NCBI GenBank assembly: GCA_024655905.1 | Contig: JANLFP010000005.1 | Coordinates: 168,588-232,587 of the forward strand | Direction of reading: 5' to 3' | Origin: Tepidanaerobacteraceae bacterium | Lineage (GTDB): Bacteria > Bacillota > Thermosediminibacteria > Thermosediminibacterales > Tepidanaerobacteraceae | Length of the DNA: 64,000 bases | In this document: piece by piece, positions 21,685-30,482 of the stretch | Layout of the letters: each line of letters begins with the position of its first letter | How positions within the stretch are numbered: the stretch's first letter is position 1 | Made by a program: the position numbers and the translations under genes | Notes under the pieces: model-generated | The model's input: only the letters and a program-made list of their open reading frames with translations | Database searches by the model: none | What the model was told of the DNA's origin: nothing

Positions 21685-22365
21685 TCATCCCTCGAATCTG
21701 TATCCGAATCCTCTGATGGTGGCAATGGCATCGGCCTTTCTCCCCAGTTTTATTCTCAGGCGGTTGATGTGAGTGTCCACCGTCCTCAAGCCGCCATAAT
21801 AGTCGTATCCCCAGACCTGATTGAGAAGCTGCTCCCTGGAGACTATTTTGCCTCTATTCTCAACCAGGATCAATAAAAGCGAATACTCTTTCGGACTGAG
21901 GGAAATTTCGCTGCCGTCAACCTTAACCACATGGGAAGCGTCGTCAATCTCGATGCCGTCAAAGACAAATACATTATTCTCATTCTTCTCCCTCTCCAGC
22001 CTTCGAAAAAAGGCGTTGATTCGGGCGATTAAAGCCGTAGGCTTCACGGGTTTTTTCACATAATCATCCGCTCCTATCTCAAACCCGTGAACCTCGTCGA
22101 AATCTTCGCTTCTCGCGGTCAGCATGATGATCGGCACCTGCGACGCCTCCCTTATCTTTCTGCACACTGTCCAGCCGTCAAGCTCGGGAAGCATGATGTC
22201 GAGGAGGATGAGGTCGATATCGTTTCCAAATCTTTGAAACATTTCAAGCGCCTGCTTTCCGTCGGGAGACTCAAGCACATTGTAGCCTTCCCTCTCCAGG
22301 AAATCCCTCAAAAGTATCCTTATTTTTTCTTCGTCATCAACGATTAATACGGTTTTCCTCTCCAT
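21685..22365 (-). CDS. OmpR/PhoB-family response regulator
   Basis: 226 residues. Receiver domain with the acidic pair VDDEE, phospho-acceptor Asp in LLDIMLPELDGW (near residue 56), MLTARSED and the conserved Lys in DDYVKKPVKP. The C-terminal winged helix ends with the recognition region VDTHINRLRIKLG and the typical IRGFGYRFEG. Cognate partner of the histidine kinase encoded directly downstream. An 11-bp inverted repeat containing TTAACA/TGTTAA in the divergent intergenic region is a candidate binding site. Confidence 0.97.
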   Translation of the reverse strand: MERKTVLIVDDEEKIRILLRDFLEREGYNVLESPDGKQALEMFQRFGNDIDLILLDIMLPELDGWTVCRKIREASQVPIIMLTARSEDFDEVHGFEIGADDYVKKPVKPTALIARINAFFRRLEREKNENNVFVFDGIEIDDASHVVKVDGSEISLSPKEYSLLLILVENRGKIVSREQLLNQVWGYDYYGGLRTVDTHINRLRIKLGRKADAIATIRGFGYRFEG

Positions 22366-22458
22366 TTGATATCACCCCGAAATCCATAACCAGCATGTCT
22401 TTTGCATAACCATTATACCACATTTATCCTCCCAGTCCAGATTGATTAAGTTGAGTCA

Positions 22459-22503
22459 GTGAGTCAGGGGACGAGTGAGTCAAGGAACCGTCCCCTGACT
22501 CAC
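22459..22503. repeat. REP-like palindrome (GAGTCAGGG family), copy 3
   Basis: Perfect 14-bp arms GTGAGTCAGGGGAC/GTCCCCTGACTCAC (22459-22472 / 22490-22503) around a 17-nt loop that carries GAGTC and GGAACC. Located in the divergent region between the response regulator and the secreted repeat protein. Confidence 0.75.
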
Positions 22504-22530
22504 AGTCCCGGCGACAAACGTGTTCACAAT

Positions 22531-22585
22531 TTTTTAACAAAAATAACATAAATTCGTGACATTTTCGATACTGCTTTGTTAAAAA
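22531..22585. promoter_or_regulatory. Inverted repeat upstream of the secreted repeat protein
   Basis: Perfect 11-bp arms TTTTTAACAAA (22531-22541) and TTTGTTAAAAA (22575-22585). A TACAAT (22593-22598) that could be a -10 box follows the right arm. Possible binding site for the adjacent OmpR-type regulator; inferred from position only. Confidence 0.35.
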
Positions 22586-22641
22586 TCGCGGTTACAATAA
22601 AGCTGTAAAATAAAAATTATTGCATGAAAGGGGTTGTGTTC

Positions 22642-23817
22642 ATGAATCAAAAATTAAAAGCTATTCTTGGTTCGGTTTTAATAGGAGGCATGCTGCTGAC
22701 AGCAGGCGGTGCCGTACTGGCGGACACCAGCACTTCCGATGCTTCCGGCAATTTAAAAACGGCCATTGGCGCACCGGGAAAAATGATGCGCGGCAGGATG
22801 GGCGGCCCTATGGGCATGGGTATATTCGGCCCCATGGATCGCGGTGATAAGACTGGCATCAAAGGCAACATGGAAGATGTTGCAAAAAGCCTCGTGGAGC
22901 AGGGAATCATCACACAGGAAACCGCAGATAAAATGACAGCCTATATGGAGGAAAAAGCCGCAGAAAGAAAAGCCGAAATGGATAAAATGAAAGACATGAC
23001 CGAAGAAGAGCGCAAGGCTTACCTTGAAGAAAAGAAAGCATCCCGGACCGAAGGCAAAAAAGATTTCTTGACTGAAATGGTCCAAGCGGGGATCCTGACA
23101 CAGGAACAGGCGGACGCCATAAAAGCGTATCTTGAAGAGCAGGCACAGGCAAAGCGGCAGGAGCAGCAAAAAGAGCGGCTGGATAATCTGGTGAGTCAGG
23201 GATTGATAACTCAGGAACAGGAACAAAAAATAATGGAGTATTATAAAGCGCAGGAAGAAGAACGCAAGGCCGAAATGGAAAAGATTAAAAGCATGACCGA
23301 GGAAGAGCGCAAGGCTTACTTTGAAGAAAAGAAAAGCTCGAATTCATCAGCAAAGCCGGACCACATGCAGGAATTGGTCGAGGCGGGCATCCTGACGCAG
23401 GACGAAGCTGATGCCATAAACAAATACTACGAGGAGCAAATGAAGGCAAAAATGGAGGAAGCGCAGGCAAAGCGGCAGCAAGAAATTGAAAGCCAGCTGG
23501 ACAGCCTGGTTTCCGCAGGAACTATAACCCAGGAGCAGAAAGAAAAGATACTGGCATATTTGAATGAAAAAGAAGAAGCTCGCAAGGCAGAGATGGAAAA
23601 AGTAAAGAATATGACTGAAGAAGAGCGCAAGGCATACATGGAACAAAAGAGGGAATCAACGCCTAAAAAAGGCGAGGCTATCGGTCCACTGCAGGAACTC
23701 GTGGATAACGGCACGCTGACAGCTGATCAGGCGGAGGCGGTTTCAAAGGCTTTGTTTCAGGCAAAACATGGGCCCGGCCTGGACGAAAAAGAAAACAGCA
23801 CTACGTCATCAAACTAA
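22642..23817 (+). CDS. Secreted DUF2680-type repeat protein
   Basis: About 391 residues with a signal peptide (hydrophobic stretch ILGSVLIGGMLLTAGGAVLA, cleavage near ALA-D). After a Gly/Met-rich spacer come six helix-turn units of the form LVxxGIITQEQADKI. They alternate with long charged helices that end in MTEEERKAYxEEKK, giving about three double repeats. The GxITQEQADxI pattern is that of DUF2680 proteins, which are short secreted proteins of unknown function; this one is much longer. ATG at 22642 is chosen because AAAGGGG lies 8 nt upstream. It is divergent from the two-component system, which may control it. Likely an extracytoplasmic helical or surface-binding protein; function unknown. 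Confidence 0.8.
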   Translation: MNQKLKAILGSVLIGGMLLTAGGAVLADTSTSDASGNLKTAIGAPGKMMRGRMGGPMGMGIFGPMDRGDKTGIKGNMEDVAKSLVEQGIITQETADKMTAYMEEKAAERKAEMDKMKDMTEEERKAYLEEKKASRTEGKKDFLTEMVQAGILTQEQADAIKAYLEEQAQAKRQEQQKERLDNLVSQGLITQEQEQKIMEYYKAQEEERKAEMEKIKSMTEEERKAYFEEKKSSNSSAKPDHMQELVEAGILTQDEADAINKYYEEQMKAKMEEAQAKRQQEIESQLDSLVSAGTITQEQKEKILAYLNEKEEARKAEMEKVKNMTEEERKAYMEQKRESTPKKGEAIGPLQELVDNGTLTADQAEAVSKALFQAKHGPGLDEKENSTTSSN

Positions 23818-24058
23818 AACTGTAAAAAAACCTATATTACTGTAAACTTGCAAGCGGCAACGGCAAGGCTTCCTGGTGCGTTTGGCCATCTCTGGCACGC
23901 AGCTCAGTTTCACAATTAAAATCAATAAACGGATGATATATTGAGGAATAGGGCTTTTTGAATGCGGCATAGCTCAGTTTTATAGTGTAGCCGCGATGAT
24001 ATTAATGAAATTTAAAAGGGCGATACTGAAGAAAAAAGGGGAAAAGGGCGATTCGCGG

Positions 24059-24107
24059 AAAACCGCCATGCTGCACGCCATGCATCATGGCGGTTTTTCC
24101 GTTTTTG
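24059..24107 (+). terminator. Bidirectional terminator-like hairpin
   Basis: Arms AAACCGCCATG/CATGGCGGTTT (24060-24070 / 24086-24096) followed by TTTTCCGTTTTT. Closest plus-strand gene is the repeat protein, 240 nt upstream; the stretch between them (23818-24058) holds nothing I recognise. Confidence 0.65.
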
Positions 24108-24110
24108 CCA

Positions 24111-24324
24111 CAATATGCCGGAAAATACCGGCTCCGGGTCAATCACCAGATTGGGGAAAATGGATACGTTAACCGAGCCGATAACTCCGATAATACAGCC
24201 TGGTGCTGCAGGAGGGAGCAGCCTGCATATAGGCTATGCCGTCAATGATTTCCCATCGTTCATTTTCTGGCCAGGTCAAATAATCAGCATAGGTATATTT
24301 TCTGTTCTCCTCCGGCATGGGCAT
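24111..24324 (-). pseudogene. Uma2-family (DUF820) nuclease remnant with internal deletion
   Basis: The minus strand from ATG 24324 reads MPMPEENRKYTYADYLTW then PENERWEIIDGIAYM, the typical N-terminus of Uma2/DUF820 proteins. The frame stops at 24169. In the next frame the sequence continues as NVSIFPNLVIDPEPVF, which resembles the C-terminal end of the same family. About 100 codons in between are missing. Uma2 proteins have a PD-(D/E)XK-like nuclease fold and are multicopy in many Firmicutes. Clearly non-functional. Confidence 0.6.
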
Positions 24325-24342
24325 GAAACATCAGCCTCCCAA

Positions 24343-24402
24343 AATGCATGATAATGCTCTAAGCCAAAGCTTTCAATAATGATTTCACAAGGTTGTATAA
24401 AC
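24343..24402 (-). pseudogene. Fragment of a pRiA4b ORF-3-like gene
   Basis: The minus strand reads EIIIESFGLEHYHAFW, close to EIIIESFGFDFDHAFG of the intact gene at 58297-58809, and the two stretches are also similar at the nucleotide level (GAAATCATTAT.GAAAGCTTTGG). About 60 bp remain, directly upstream of the Uma2 remnant and in the same orientation. Confidence 0.45.
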
Positions 24403-24506
24403 TCCAACAACATAATAAATATTATTCACGGCGGCATAAGTCAATATTCAGATTTGATCAGTGAGCTTGCAAGGTTAAAACTGCTATGATCCGGCTCATA
24501 TTTGTA

Positions 24507-24535
24507 TTGCAAAAAACCGGGCAATATTATATAAT
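24507..24535 (+). promoter_or_regulatory. Promoter of the MarR-ABC exporter operon
   Basis: TTGCAA (24507-24512), 17-nt spacer, perfect TATAAT (24530-24535). The start site would fall near 24542, just upstream of the ribosome site GGGAGG at 24559-24564, which supports the TTG start at 24573. Confidence 0.75.
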
Positions 24536-24572
24536 ATATTTTGGAATCCTAAATATCTGGGAGGCATATTTT

Positions 24573-25019
24573 TTGGATACAAAAATTTTGGCTGAACTGG
24601 AGATGCTTTTGAGGGAAATAAACCATCAGATAAACCTCTATACCCGCTGCTTCCTGAATGAAAAGGGTATCACCATGTCAAGGTTCTGGGTAATGAACAA
24701 ACTCTCTCTTGATAAGCCCATCACTATGAAAGATTTGCAAAAAAAGCTGCTGCTGGCGCCCGCTACGCTGACGGGCCTTATAGACAACCTTGTGGATGAT
24801 ATGCTTGTCAAAAGATGGCGGGATGATAACGACAGGCGTCTGGTCTATCTTACTTTAACCCCTGAAGGACACAAATTATTGAGCGATATATTGCAATGCC
24901 GCATATCCATATTCGAAAACTCACTGAAGAATCTTGATGAAATAAATATAGAGCAAATAAATGATGATTTAAGATTGATTTTAAATCGCATCAAAAAAAC
25001 GACAGATGAATTGCCCTGA
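24573..25019 (+). CDS. MarR-family transcriptional regulator
   Basis: 148 residues with a winged helix (MKDLQKKLLLAPATLTGLID as recognition region, wing WRDDNDRRLVYLTLTPEGHKLL), the hallmark DxR(D/R)xxxxxLT of MarR proteins. TTG at 24573 is chosen over upstream ATG 24486 because GGGAGG lies 8 nt before it and the promoter lies between the two. First gene of an operon with an ABC-2 exporter; it probably represses the operon and is released by the exported compound. Confidence 0.9.
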   Translation: MDTKILAELEMLLREINHQINLYTRCFLNEKGITMSRFWVMNKLSLDKPITMKDLQKKLLLAPATLTGLIDNLVDDMLVKRWRDDNDRRLVYLTLTPEGHKLLSDILQCRISIFENSLKNLDEINIEQINDDLRLILNRIKKTTDELP

Positions 25020-25034
25020 GGAGGGAGGGTATTT

Positions 25035-25835
25035 ATGCCGTATTCCATAGAAGCAATAAATTTAAGCAAGCGCTTCGGCAATTACGATGCCGTAAACTGC
25101 ATCAATTTCAGCATAAATGAAGGAGAAGTCTTCGGGCTATTGGGGCCGAACGGCGCCGGCAAAACCACCACTATCCGCATGATAACCACGCTTTTGCCTC
25201 CTACATCCGGAGAAATTAAAATAGAGGGCATAGATGCAAAAAGGCATGGAGCTTTAGTGCGAAGGCTGATAGGATATGTTCCGCAGGCGCTTTCGGCAGA
25301 CTCGACATTGACCGGATACGAAAATCTTTTGCTGGTATCAAAGCTATTGCGCCTTCCGGCGAGAGAGCGAAAAGAAAGAATCGATTATGTCATCGATATA
25401 TTGAATTTAAAAGACGCGGCTAACCGGCTCGTGAGGGAATATTCCGGCGGCATGGTGAGACGGCTCGAGATCGGGCAGGCAATAATCCACCGCCCGAGGA
25501 TATTGATACTTGACGAGCCCACAGTGGGTCTTGACCCCGTAGCCAGACACAATGTTTGGGATGTCCTCGACTTATTGCAAAAAGAAACCGGCCTTACGAT
25601 ATTGATAACCACGCATTACATGGAAGAAGCCGAGGCCATCTGCCACAGGGTGGCCATCATGAACAGAGGGCAAATAGCCGCCCAGGGCACGTCCGATGAG
25701 TTGAAAGCCCTGACCGGAAATAAAGGCGCAACTCTTGAGGATGTTTTTGTATTCTTTACGGGCAATCAACTGGAAACCGGAGGGAATTTCAGTGAAATGC
25801 GACAGATCAGAAAGCGCATCCAGCGCTTTAGTTGA
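25035..25835 (+). CDS. ABC transporter ATPase, drug/polyketide exporter type (DrrA-like)
   Basis: 266 residues. Walker A GPNGAGKTT (near residue 38), Q-loop YVPQALS, signature YSGGMVRRLEIGQ, Walker B ILILDEPTVGLDP and switch His in TTHYMEEAE. The C-terminal NKGATLEDVFVFFTG tail is typical of DrrA/CcmA-type exporters. ATG at 25035 after GAGGGAGGG, 15 nt behind marR; it overlaps the permease gene by 44 nt. Confidence 0.95.
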   Translation: MPYSIEAINLSKRFGNYDAVNCINFSINEGEVFGLLGPNGAGKTTTIRMITTLLPPTSGEIKIEGIDAKRHGALVRRLIGYVPQALSADSTLTGYENLLLVSKLLRLPARERKERIDYVIDILNLKDAANRLVREYSGGMVRRLEIGQAIIHRPRILILDEPTVGLDPVARHNVWDVLDLLQKETGLTILITTHYMEEAEAICHRVAIMNRGQIAAQGTSDELKALTGNKGATLEDVFVFFTGNQLETGGNFSEMRQIRKRIQRFS

Positions 25836-26634
25836 CATTAAACAATACAATCCATCACCCCTATCAACTTTTACTGCATATTTGGCCAATTCTTTTACAA
25901 TCGCCGAAATGGAAATAAGAAAATTGAGGCATGACCCTACGGAGCTTTTTACACGCGCCATTCAACCGGTTTTATGGCTGGTGATTTTCGGCCAGGCGCT
26001 TTCCCGGGTGCGTGCGATACCCACAGGCAGCGTAAACTACCAGACATTTATGGCACCCGGAATACTGGCCCAGTCTATGATGTTTATTTCGATATTTTAC
26101 GGCTTGACTATAATATGGGATAAGGACCAGGGAATACTCCAGAAACTTATCGCTATGCCTGTGCCTCGTCCCGCATTTGTAACCGGCAAGGCTTTCGGCG
26201 CGGGAGTCAGAGCCGTGAGCCAGGTCATAATCATCCTGCTGCTTTCCCTGCTGATGGATATAAACTTTCGCTGGAGCGCATACGGCATACTCATGAGCAT
26301 AATCACGATAATATTCGGCTCCATCATATTCTCATCGCTGTCCATGGCCCTTGCAGCAATAGTAAAAAGCAGGGAAAGATTTATGGGAATAGGGCAGGTA
26401 ATAACAATGCCGCTCTTTTTTGCAAGCAATGCAATCTACCCCATTTCCATAATGCCCCGGTGGCTGCAGATAATTGCGCGAATAAATCCATTGAGCTACA
26501 TCGTGGAGCTTTTGAGGGGTTACCTGATAAACGGCAGTGTTCCGAATGCAGGATTCGATTGGCTCGTCATAATATCCGCAACCATTATCATACAGATAAT
26601 AGCCGCAGGCTTATACCCAAAAATCGTAACGTAA
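25792..26634 (+). CDS. ABC-2 type exporter permease (DrrB-like)
   Basis: About 280 residues with an N-terminal cytosolic segment, then six hydrophobic helices and the ABC-2 signature region (PLFFASNAIYPISIMPRWLQ, followed by INPLSYIVELLRG). GTG at 25792 with GGAGGG 7 nt upstream fits better than the TTG/ATG further up. Partner of the preceding ATPase; together they would export a drug, lipid-like or antibiotic compound under MarR control. Confidence 0.92.
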   Translation: MKCDRSESASSALVDIKQYNPSPLSTFTAYLANSFTIAEMEIRKLRHDPTELFTRAIQPVLWLVIFGQALSRVRAIPTGSVNYQTFMAPGILAQSMMFISIFYGLTIIWDKDQGILQKLIAMPVPRPAFVTGKAFGAGVRAVSQVIIILLLSLLMDINFRWSAYGILMSIITIIFGSIIFSSLSMALAAIVKSRERFMGIGQVITMPLFFASNAIYPISIMPRWLQIIARINPLSYIVELLRGYLINGSVPNAGFDWLVIISATIIIQIIAAGLYPKIVT

Positions 26635-26664
26635 AAAAGCCCGCCGCGCATTATGACGGCAGGC
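26633..26664 (-). terminator. Terminator of the SEC-C gene
   Basis: Stem GCCTGCCG/CGGCGGGC with one mismatch (26657-26664 / 26639-26646), followed on the minus strand by TTTTTTAC. It lies between the convergent exporter permease and SEC-C genes. Confidence 0.75.
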
Positions 26665-26701
26665 AAAGATGCTATTAAAAATTTTCAATCCAGGGCTTGC
26701 T

Positions 26702-28033
26702 TCAATTTTCATTGTTGAGAATATTCTTCACAATGTCCGGAATGGACTTTTCTTCTATTTCACTGTAAAGTCCCTTTAAATAGTCGGCTTCTTTCGTCAG
26801 GCCTTTTGACTCCAGATATGAAACATACTGCTCAAAGAATTCCGGTTTCAAAATGTCGTCAATGCTGTTGATTGTAATGCCGCTGTCATCTACCGGCTGC
26901 GGCAAACTCTTAAAATACCCGGATATGGATTTCAGAAAAATGTCTTTAATTGCAAAAAATAGCTCGAAGGAAAAAAAGGAGAGGAATTCTCTGATTTTCG
27001 ACAGTTTTTCTTTAAAGGCTTCATCGTCTGCATTTTGTTCCGCTTCAGCTACCGTATCGTAAATGCATTCGAACACTTTCTCGAAAATTACCTCTTCCGC
27101 AAGCAATTCATCCGCTGCATCCGAGAAATAATTTATGACATCATCGCTATAATCCAGAGAATTGCCCTTTATAATGCCGCCGAACATATTTACAGTTGCC
27201 GCAAAAAATTTTAGGAAAAATGCATATACGGTATAAAGTGGAAATCTGAAACTAAGTCTGCCGTTCAGCACCTCATTCAAATCATCCTGCACATCCTCCA
27301 TCAACTTTGCACCTATATATTCGGTAAAAATCGGATATTCCGCATATACTTTAGCGATTTTATTACCATCATCTTCATCCAATTCATCTTTGCCGTCAAT
27401 TATTTTTCTCACTTTCTCCTTCGCTTCGTTGATTTCCTTTAAACTGGTGTGCAGGATGGGAAGCATAAATCCATGGGCAAAGTCGGACAGCAGCCCCAAT
27501 GAAATCCAGTGGAACACATTTTTGATTTCTTCTTCGGTGTATTCATCCGTCCTCAATGAATAAGCCACTTCCAACAGATAATCCTCCGGCTGCACGCTTT
27601 CGATAATTTCAAGCATGATATCTTCAAGCTCTTCATCTTCAGCATCATCATCCAATTCTATCATCATAGAACCCGGTATCCTAATGAATTTCATTCCTTT
27701 CTTTTCACGCAATATTTTTTCAATTTTTTCCATAAATTCTTCCGAGTTGTTTATTATAATCCGTTCCTCTTCGTCCCACGCGTGCAAAATTGTTTCGGCC
27801 AGCCTTTCAGTATCGACTTTTGCATCATCCGCATCCAGATCGATTCCGTACATTACACAGATTATCCGCAAAAACTCCCTGCCTTCCGCGGTAATTGTGA
27901 CCTTATTTCCGATAGCTTCCATGAGTCCCGCCTTAATTTTTTCCACCTTCGGAAGACAGCACTTCTTGTATTTTTTGCCGCTCCCGCACAAACAATCGTC
28001 ATTTCGCTCGATTTTAAAAATTTCTGATGACAT
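26702..28033 (-). CDS. SEC-C motif protein of unknown function
   Basis: 443 residues. The N-terminus carries the zinc-binding SEC-C motif DCLCGSGKKYKKCC (residues 13-26). The rest is acidic and helical with no family I recognise. SEC-C motifs occur at the C-terminus of SecA and as a module in many unrelated proteins, so the motif alone does not give a function. ATG at 28033 with GGGGG 7 nt upstream. No operon partner: galE upstream on the same strand ends 105 nt before it. Confidence 0.75.
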   Translation of the reverse strand: MSSEIFKIERNDDCLCGSGKKYKKCCLPKVEKIKAGLMEAIGNKVTITAEGREFLRIICVMYGIDLDADDAKVDTERLAETILHAWDEEERIIINNSEEFMEKIEKILREKKGMKFIRIPGSMMIELDDDAEDEELEDIMLEIIESVQPEDYLLEVAYSLRTDEYTEEEIKNVFHWISLGLLSDFAHGFMLPILHTSLKEINEAKEKVRKIIDGKDELDEDDGNKIAKVYAEYPIFTEYIGAKLMEDVQDDLNEVLNGRLSFRFPLYTVYAFFLKFFAATVNMFGGIIKGNSLDYSDDVINYFSDAADELLAEEVIFEKVFECIYDTVAEAEQNADDEAFKEKLSKIREFLSFFSFELFFAIKDIFLKSISGYFKSLPQPVDDSGITINSIDDILKPEFFEQYVSYLESKGLTKEADYLKGLYSEIEEKSIPDIVKNILNNEN

Positions 28034-28137
28034 TCAACAACCCCCATAAATTTTAATATGAAACTCTCGGCTCATTCATAATCTCAATTGCTTGATTTTC
28101 CGCAAACATTTTTTCCGGATTCCCTACTGCAGGCCCG

Positions 28138-29115
28138 TCATGAATTATATTTTTTTTCCCACTCCCAGGCCGTCTTGATGATAAATTTCAAATCATCATA
28201 ACGCGGCTGCCAGCCAAGCTTTTGCTTTATCTTGGCTGAATCTGCCACCAGCTCCGGGGGATCGCCGGGCCTCCTTTGGGCGTATTCCACGGGAAAATCC
28301 ACGCCGGTAACCTTTTTTGCGGTATCTACGACCTGCTGAACCGAATACCCCTGACCGTAACCGCAGTTGAAAACATCGGACTTGCCGCCTCCCAGCAAAT
28401 ACTCAAGGGCCAGCATGTGGGCATCCGCTAAGTCCATTACATGTATGTAATCCCTTATGCAGGTGCCGTCAGGAGTGGTGTAGTCGGTGCCGTAAACAAA
28501 AAGCTTGTCCCTTTTTCCGCAGGCGGCTCTCACGCACATCGTCACGAGATGCGTGGCATCCTTTTTTGTTTCCCCTATCTTTCCCGCCGGATCGGCCCCT
28601 GCCACATTGAAATATCTCAATGCTACATATCCGAAATCTCCTGCCAAACAAGAATCTCTAAGGATTCTTTCCACTGCGGCTTTGCTTTGGCCGTACGGAT
28701 TGACCGGCTCAAGCGGCGCATCCTCCGTTATCGGCATCTTCTCGGGCTGACCGTAAACCGCAGCCGTGGATGAAAAAATAATCTTTTTTACCCCGCACTC
28801 TCTCATGGCTTTAAGCACGCTTACTGCGCCGCAGGTATTGTTTTCGTAATATTTCAAAGGCTCCCTAACGGACTCCGGCACCACAATCTTGGCAGCAAAA
28901 TGCATTACCGCATCGGGCTGAAAGTCCTCCATGGCTGTCTTTATTTTTTCAAAATCCAGTATATCTCCCCTCACCAGTCTGCCATACAGTATGCTGCCAG
29001 CATTTCCGGAGGAAAGGTTGTCATAGACCATAACCTCATTGCCCTTTTCTCCCAAAAGCTTAACCACATGGCTTCCTATATAGCCAGCTCCTCCAGTCAC
29101 AAAAACCCTAGCCAA
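28138..29115 (-). CDS. galE: UDP-glucose 4-epimerase
   Basis: Interconverts UDP-glucose and UDP-galactose using bound NAD. 325 residues, typical. Rossmann motif GGAGYIGSH (residues 8-16), MHFAA, catalytic SSTAAVYG Ser and YxxxK in NPYGQSKAAVE, then TCIRDYIHVMDLADAH. The start is a TTG at 29115 with GGAGG 10 nt upstream; no in-frame ATG precedes the Rossmann motif. It functions with galU. Confidence 0.96.
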   Translation of the reverse strand: MARVFVTGGAGYIGSHVVKLLGEKGNEVMVYDNLSSGNAGSILYGRLVRGDILDFEKIKTAMEDFQPDAVMHFAAKIVVPESVREPLKYYENNTCGAVSVLKAMRECGVKKIIFSSTAAVYGQPEKMPITEDAPLEPVNPYGQSKAAVERILRDSCLAGDFGYVALRYFNVAGADPAGKIGETKKDATHLVTMCVRAACGKRDKLFVYGTDYTTPDGTCIRDYIHVMDLADAHMLALEYLLGGGKSDVFNCGYGQGYSVQQVVDTAKKVTGVDFPVEYAQRRPGDPPELVADSAKIKQKLGWQPRYDDLKFIIKTAWEWEKKYNS

Positions 29116-29155
29116 TCTCTATATGCCTCCCAATCTTATCCTTAGTATAGAGTAC

Positions 29156-29184
29156 ATCATACCATCAATACATATGATTTTCAA
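29156..29184 (-). promoter_or_regulatory. Promoter of galE
   Basis: Minus strand: -35 TTGAAA (29179-29184), 17-nt spacer, -10 TATGAT (29156-29161). It lies 40 nt upstream of the TTG start. Confidence 0.65.
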
Positions 29185-29417
29185 TAAAATTTTTCTGAAT
29201 AAAGATGGCAGGAATGATGAGCCAAACATAAAAAAAGCCCTTTCTCGAGGCGGATTGTTTTTAATTTATACAGAAAAATAAAATTCATCGTGGCAAATGT
29301 GCGGGATAGGACGGATTTGATTTATCCCTGTGCGGAGAAAGCATCGTGACCCATCAGGGCCTAAACATTCTCGCATCATATTTAAAAGCCCTGAGCGAAA
29401 GAAATGGGACGGCCGTA

Positions 29418-29508
29418 TGTTCGGATCAGAACAACAGCAATCTTTACGGTAAGGAATTGGCAGGCAAAATAATATGCCTACCGCAAACCATCGGTTCCAC
29501 CGCGCTTT
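29418..29508 (+). pseudogene. Possible fragment of an aconitase-X swivel domain
   Basis: The plus strand reads NLYGKELAGKIICLPQTIGS, resembling the GKSxxGKILVLPxxxGST core of the aconitase-X small-subunit/swivel domain (DUF126). Nothing else of such a gene is present, and the frame ends in a GC-rich hairpin. The rest of the 29185-29620 gap holds nothing recognisable. Weakly supported. Confidence 0.3.
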
Positions 29509-29620
29509 TTGCGCGGCTAATATTTCGGTTCTTCGCATCAACCGGGATATAAAAAGCTACGAAAATTCCACAGCCTAGTTCAAATACACAATAACTCACC
29601 TTTCGCAGGATCCCTAATAT

Positions 29621-30055
29621 TTACACGGTTTGATTACCCAGAAACCTTTCTTTTATAATATTAGCAAATTCCAATATATCGCTTAAATTTTTTTGAAGAA
29701 TAGCATACACAATTTCTGGTTGGACTCGTATATAATCATGAACAATAACATTGCGAAACTGAGCCATTTTTTTAAGATTTTCTTTTAATATTTCATCCAA
29801 GATATTTTGTTCAAAAAGTACTTGGAATACATCTTTGTTGTCAACTGGCTCTCGATAACCTTCATAAGAAATAATGTGGTTTGCAATATCTAAACATGAT
29901 TCAACAGCCATATGTAATGTTCTTTCAACATAGCGGCGAACTACTTTATCATGTGAAAAGTTTTCCCAACTAATGTTCTGTCTGGCTTCATCAAGATCAT
30001 TGCAATATTCCTCCAAGACGGTTAATCTTCTGAGTATCGTCTCAGGCTCAACCAT
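29621..30055 (-). CDS. hepT: HepT-like HEPN toxin (DUF86)
   Basis: 144 residues, all-helical HEPN ribonuclease of the HepT/MntA toxin-antitoxin type. The catalytic RX4HXY motif is present as RNVIVHDYI near residue 110. Start ATG at 30055 overlaps the end of the nucleotidyltransferase gene by 8 nt. In characterised pairs (Shewanella) the MntA partner transfers AMP to the Tyr of this motif, silencing the RNase. First gene to the left of the CRISPR effector operon. Confidence 0.9.
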   Translation of the reverse strand: MVEPETILRRLTVLEEYCNDLDEARQNISWENFSHDKVVRRYVERTLHMAVESCLDIANHIISYEGYREPVDNKDVFQVLFEQNILDEILKENLKKMAQFRNVIVHDYIRVQPEIVYAILQKNLSDILEFANIIKERFLGNQTV

Positions 30056-30482
30056 TTTTATATTTCCTGCCTTTCTCTTCTAATCTTTTCAAAGCCTGAC
30101 TGTGGTATAAGTCATAAAAGCGTTTCTTGTCAAAGTATTTTCTTCGCTTTTCGACTTCGAAGGATACTCGCCTTTCAATGTCTCTGTCAAGAACAATTTC
30201 CTTTTTAAGCATCACTTGATGAACAAAATATAAATCAGCATTTTCCAGGTCAACAATATCTACTTTTGTCTTCAATATATCTTCCAAATCATTGGCGAAC
30301 TCCAATTTCCTTTCAAAGCGATGCAACAAAGACAGCCCCCGAATGAACAAAACAGCAATATCTACATCACTGTTTTCAGTTGTTTTTTTCTTTACGACTG
30401 ACCCAAACAAATATACTGTAGAAACATCATCTTGCTTTGCAAAATATCTCATTATGTCTGCAATACATTCCTTTTTGTCCAT
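30048..30482 (-). CDS. mntA: MntA-like nucleotidyltransferase antitoxin
   Basis: 144 residues. Minimal nucleotidyltransferase with the GSX10DXD signature intact (FGSVVKKKTTENSDVDIAVL, residues ~22-41). ATG at 30482 has GGAAG 7-8 nt upstream; a TTG two codons earlier is less likely. Transcribed ahead of hepT with overlapping reading frames, the usual antitoxin-first order. Confidence 0.9.
   Translation of the reverse strand: MDKKECIADIMRYFAKQDDVSTVYLFGSVVKKKTTENSDVDIAVLFIRGLSLLHRFERKLEFANDLEDILKTKVDIVDLENADLYFVHQVMLKKEIVLDRDIERRVSFEVEKRRKYFDKKRFYDLYHSQALKRLEEKGRKYKNG

Noticed and set aside
24115..24351. Plus-strand 78-codon frame
   Set aside because: Antisense to the Uma2 remnant, which explains the conserved residues.
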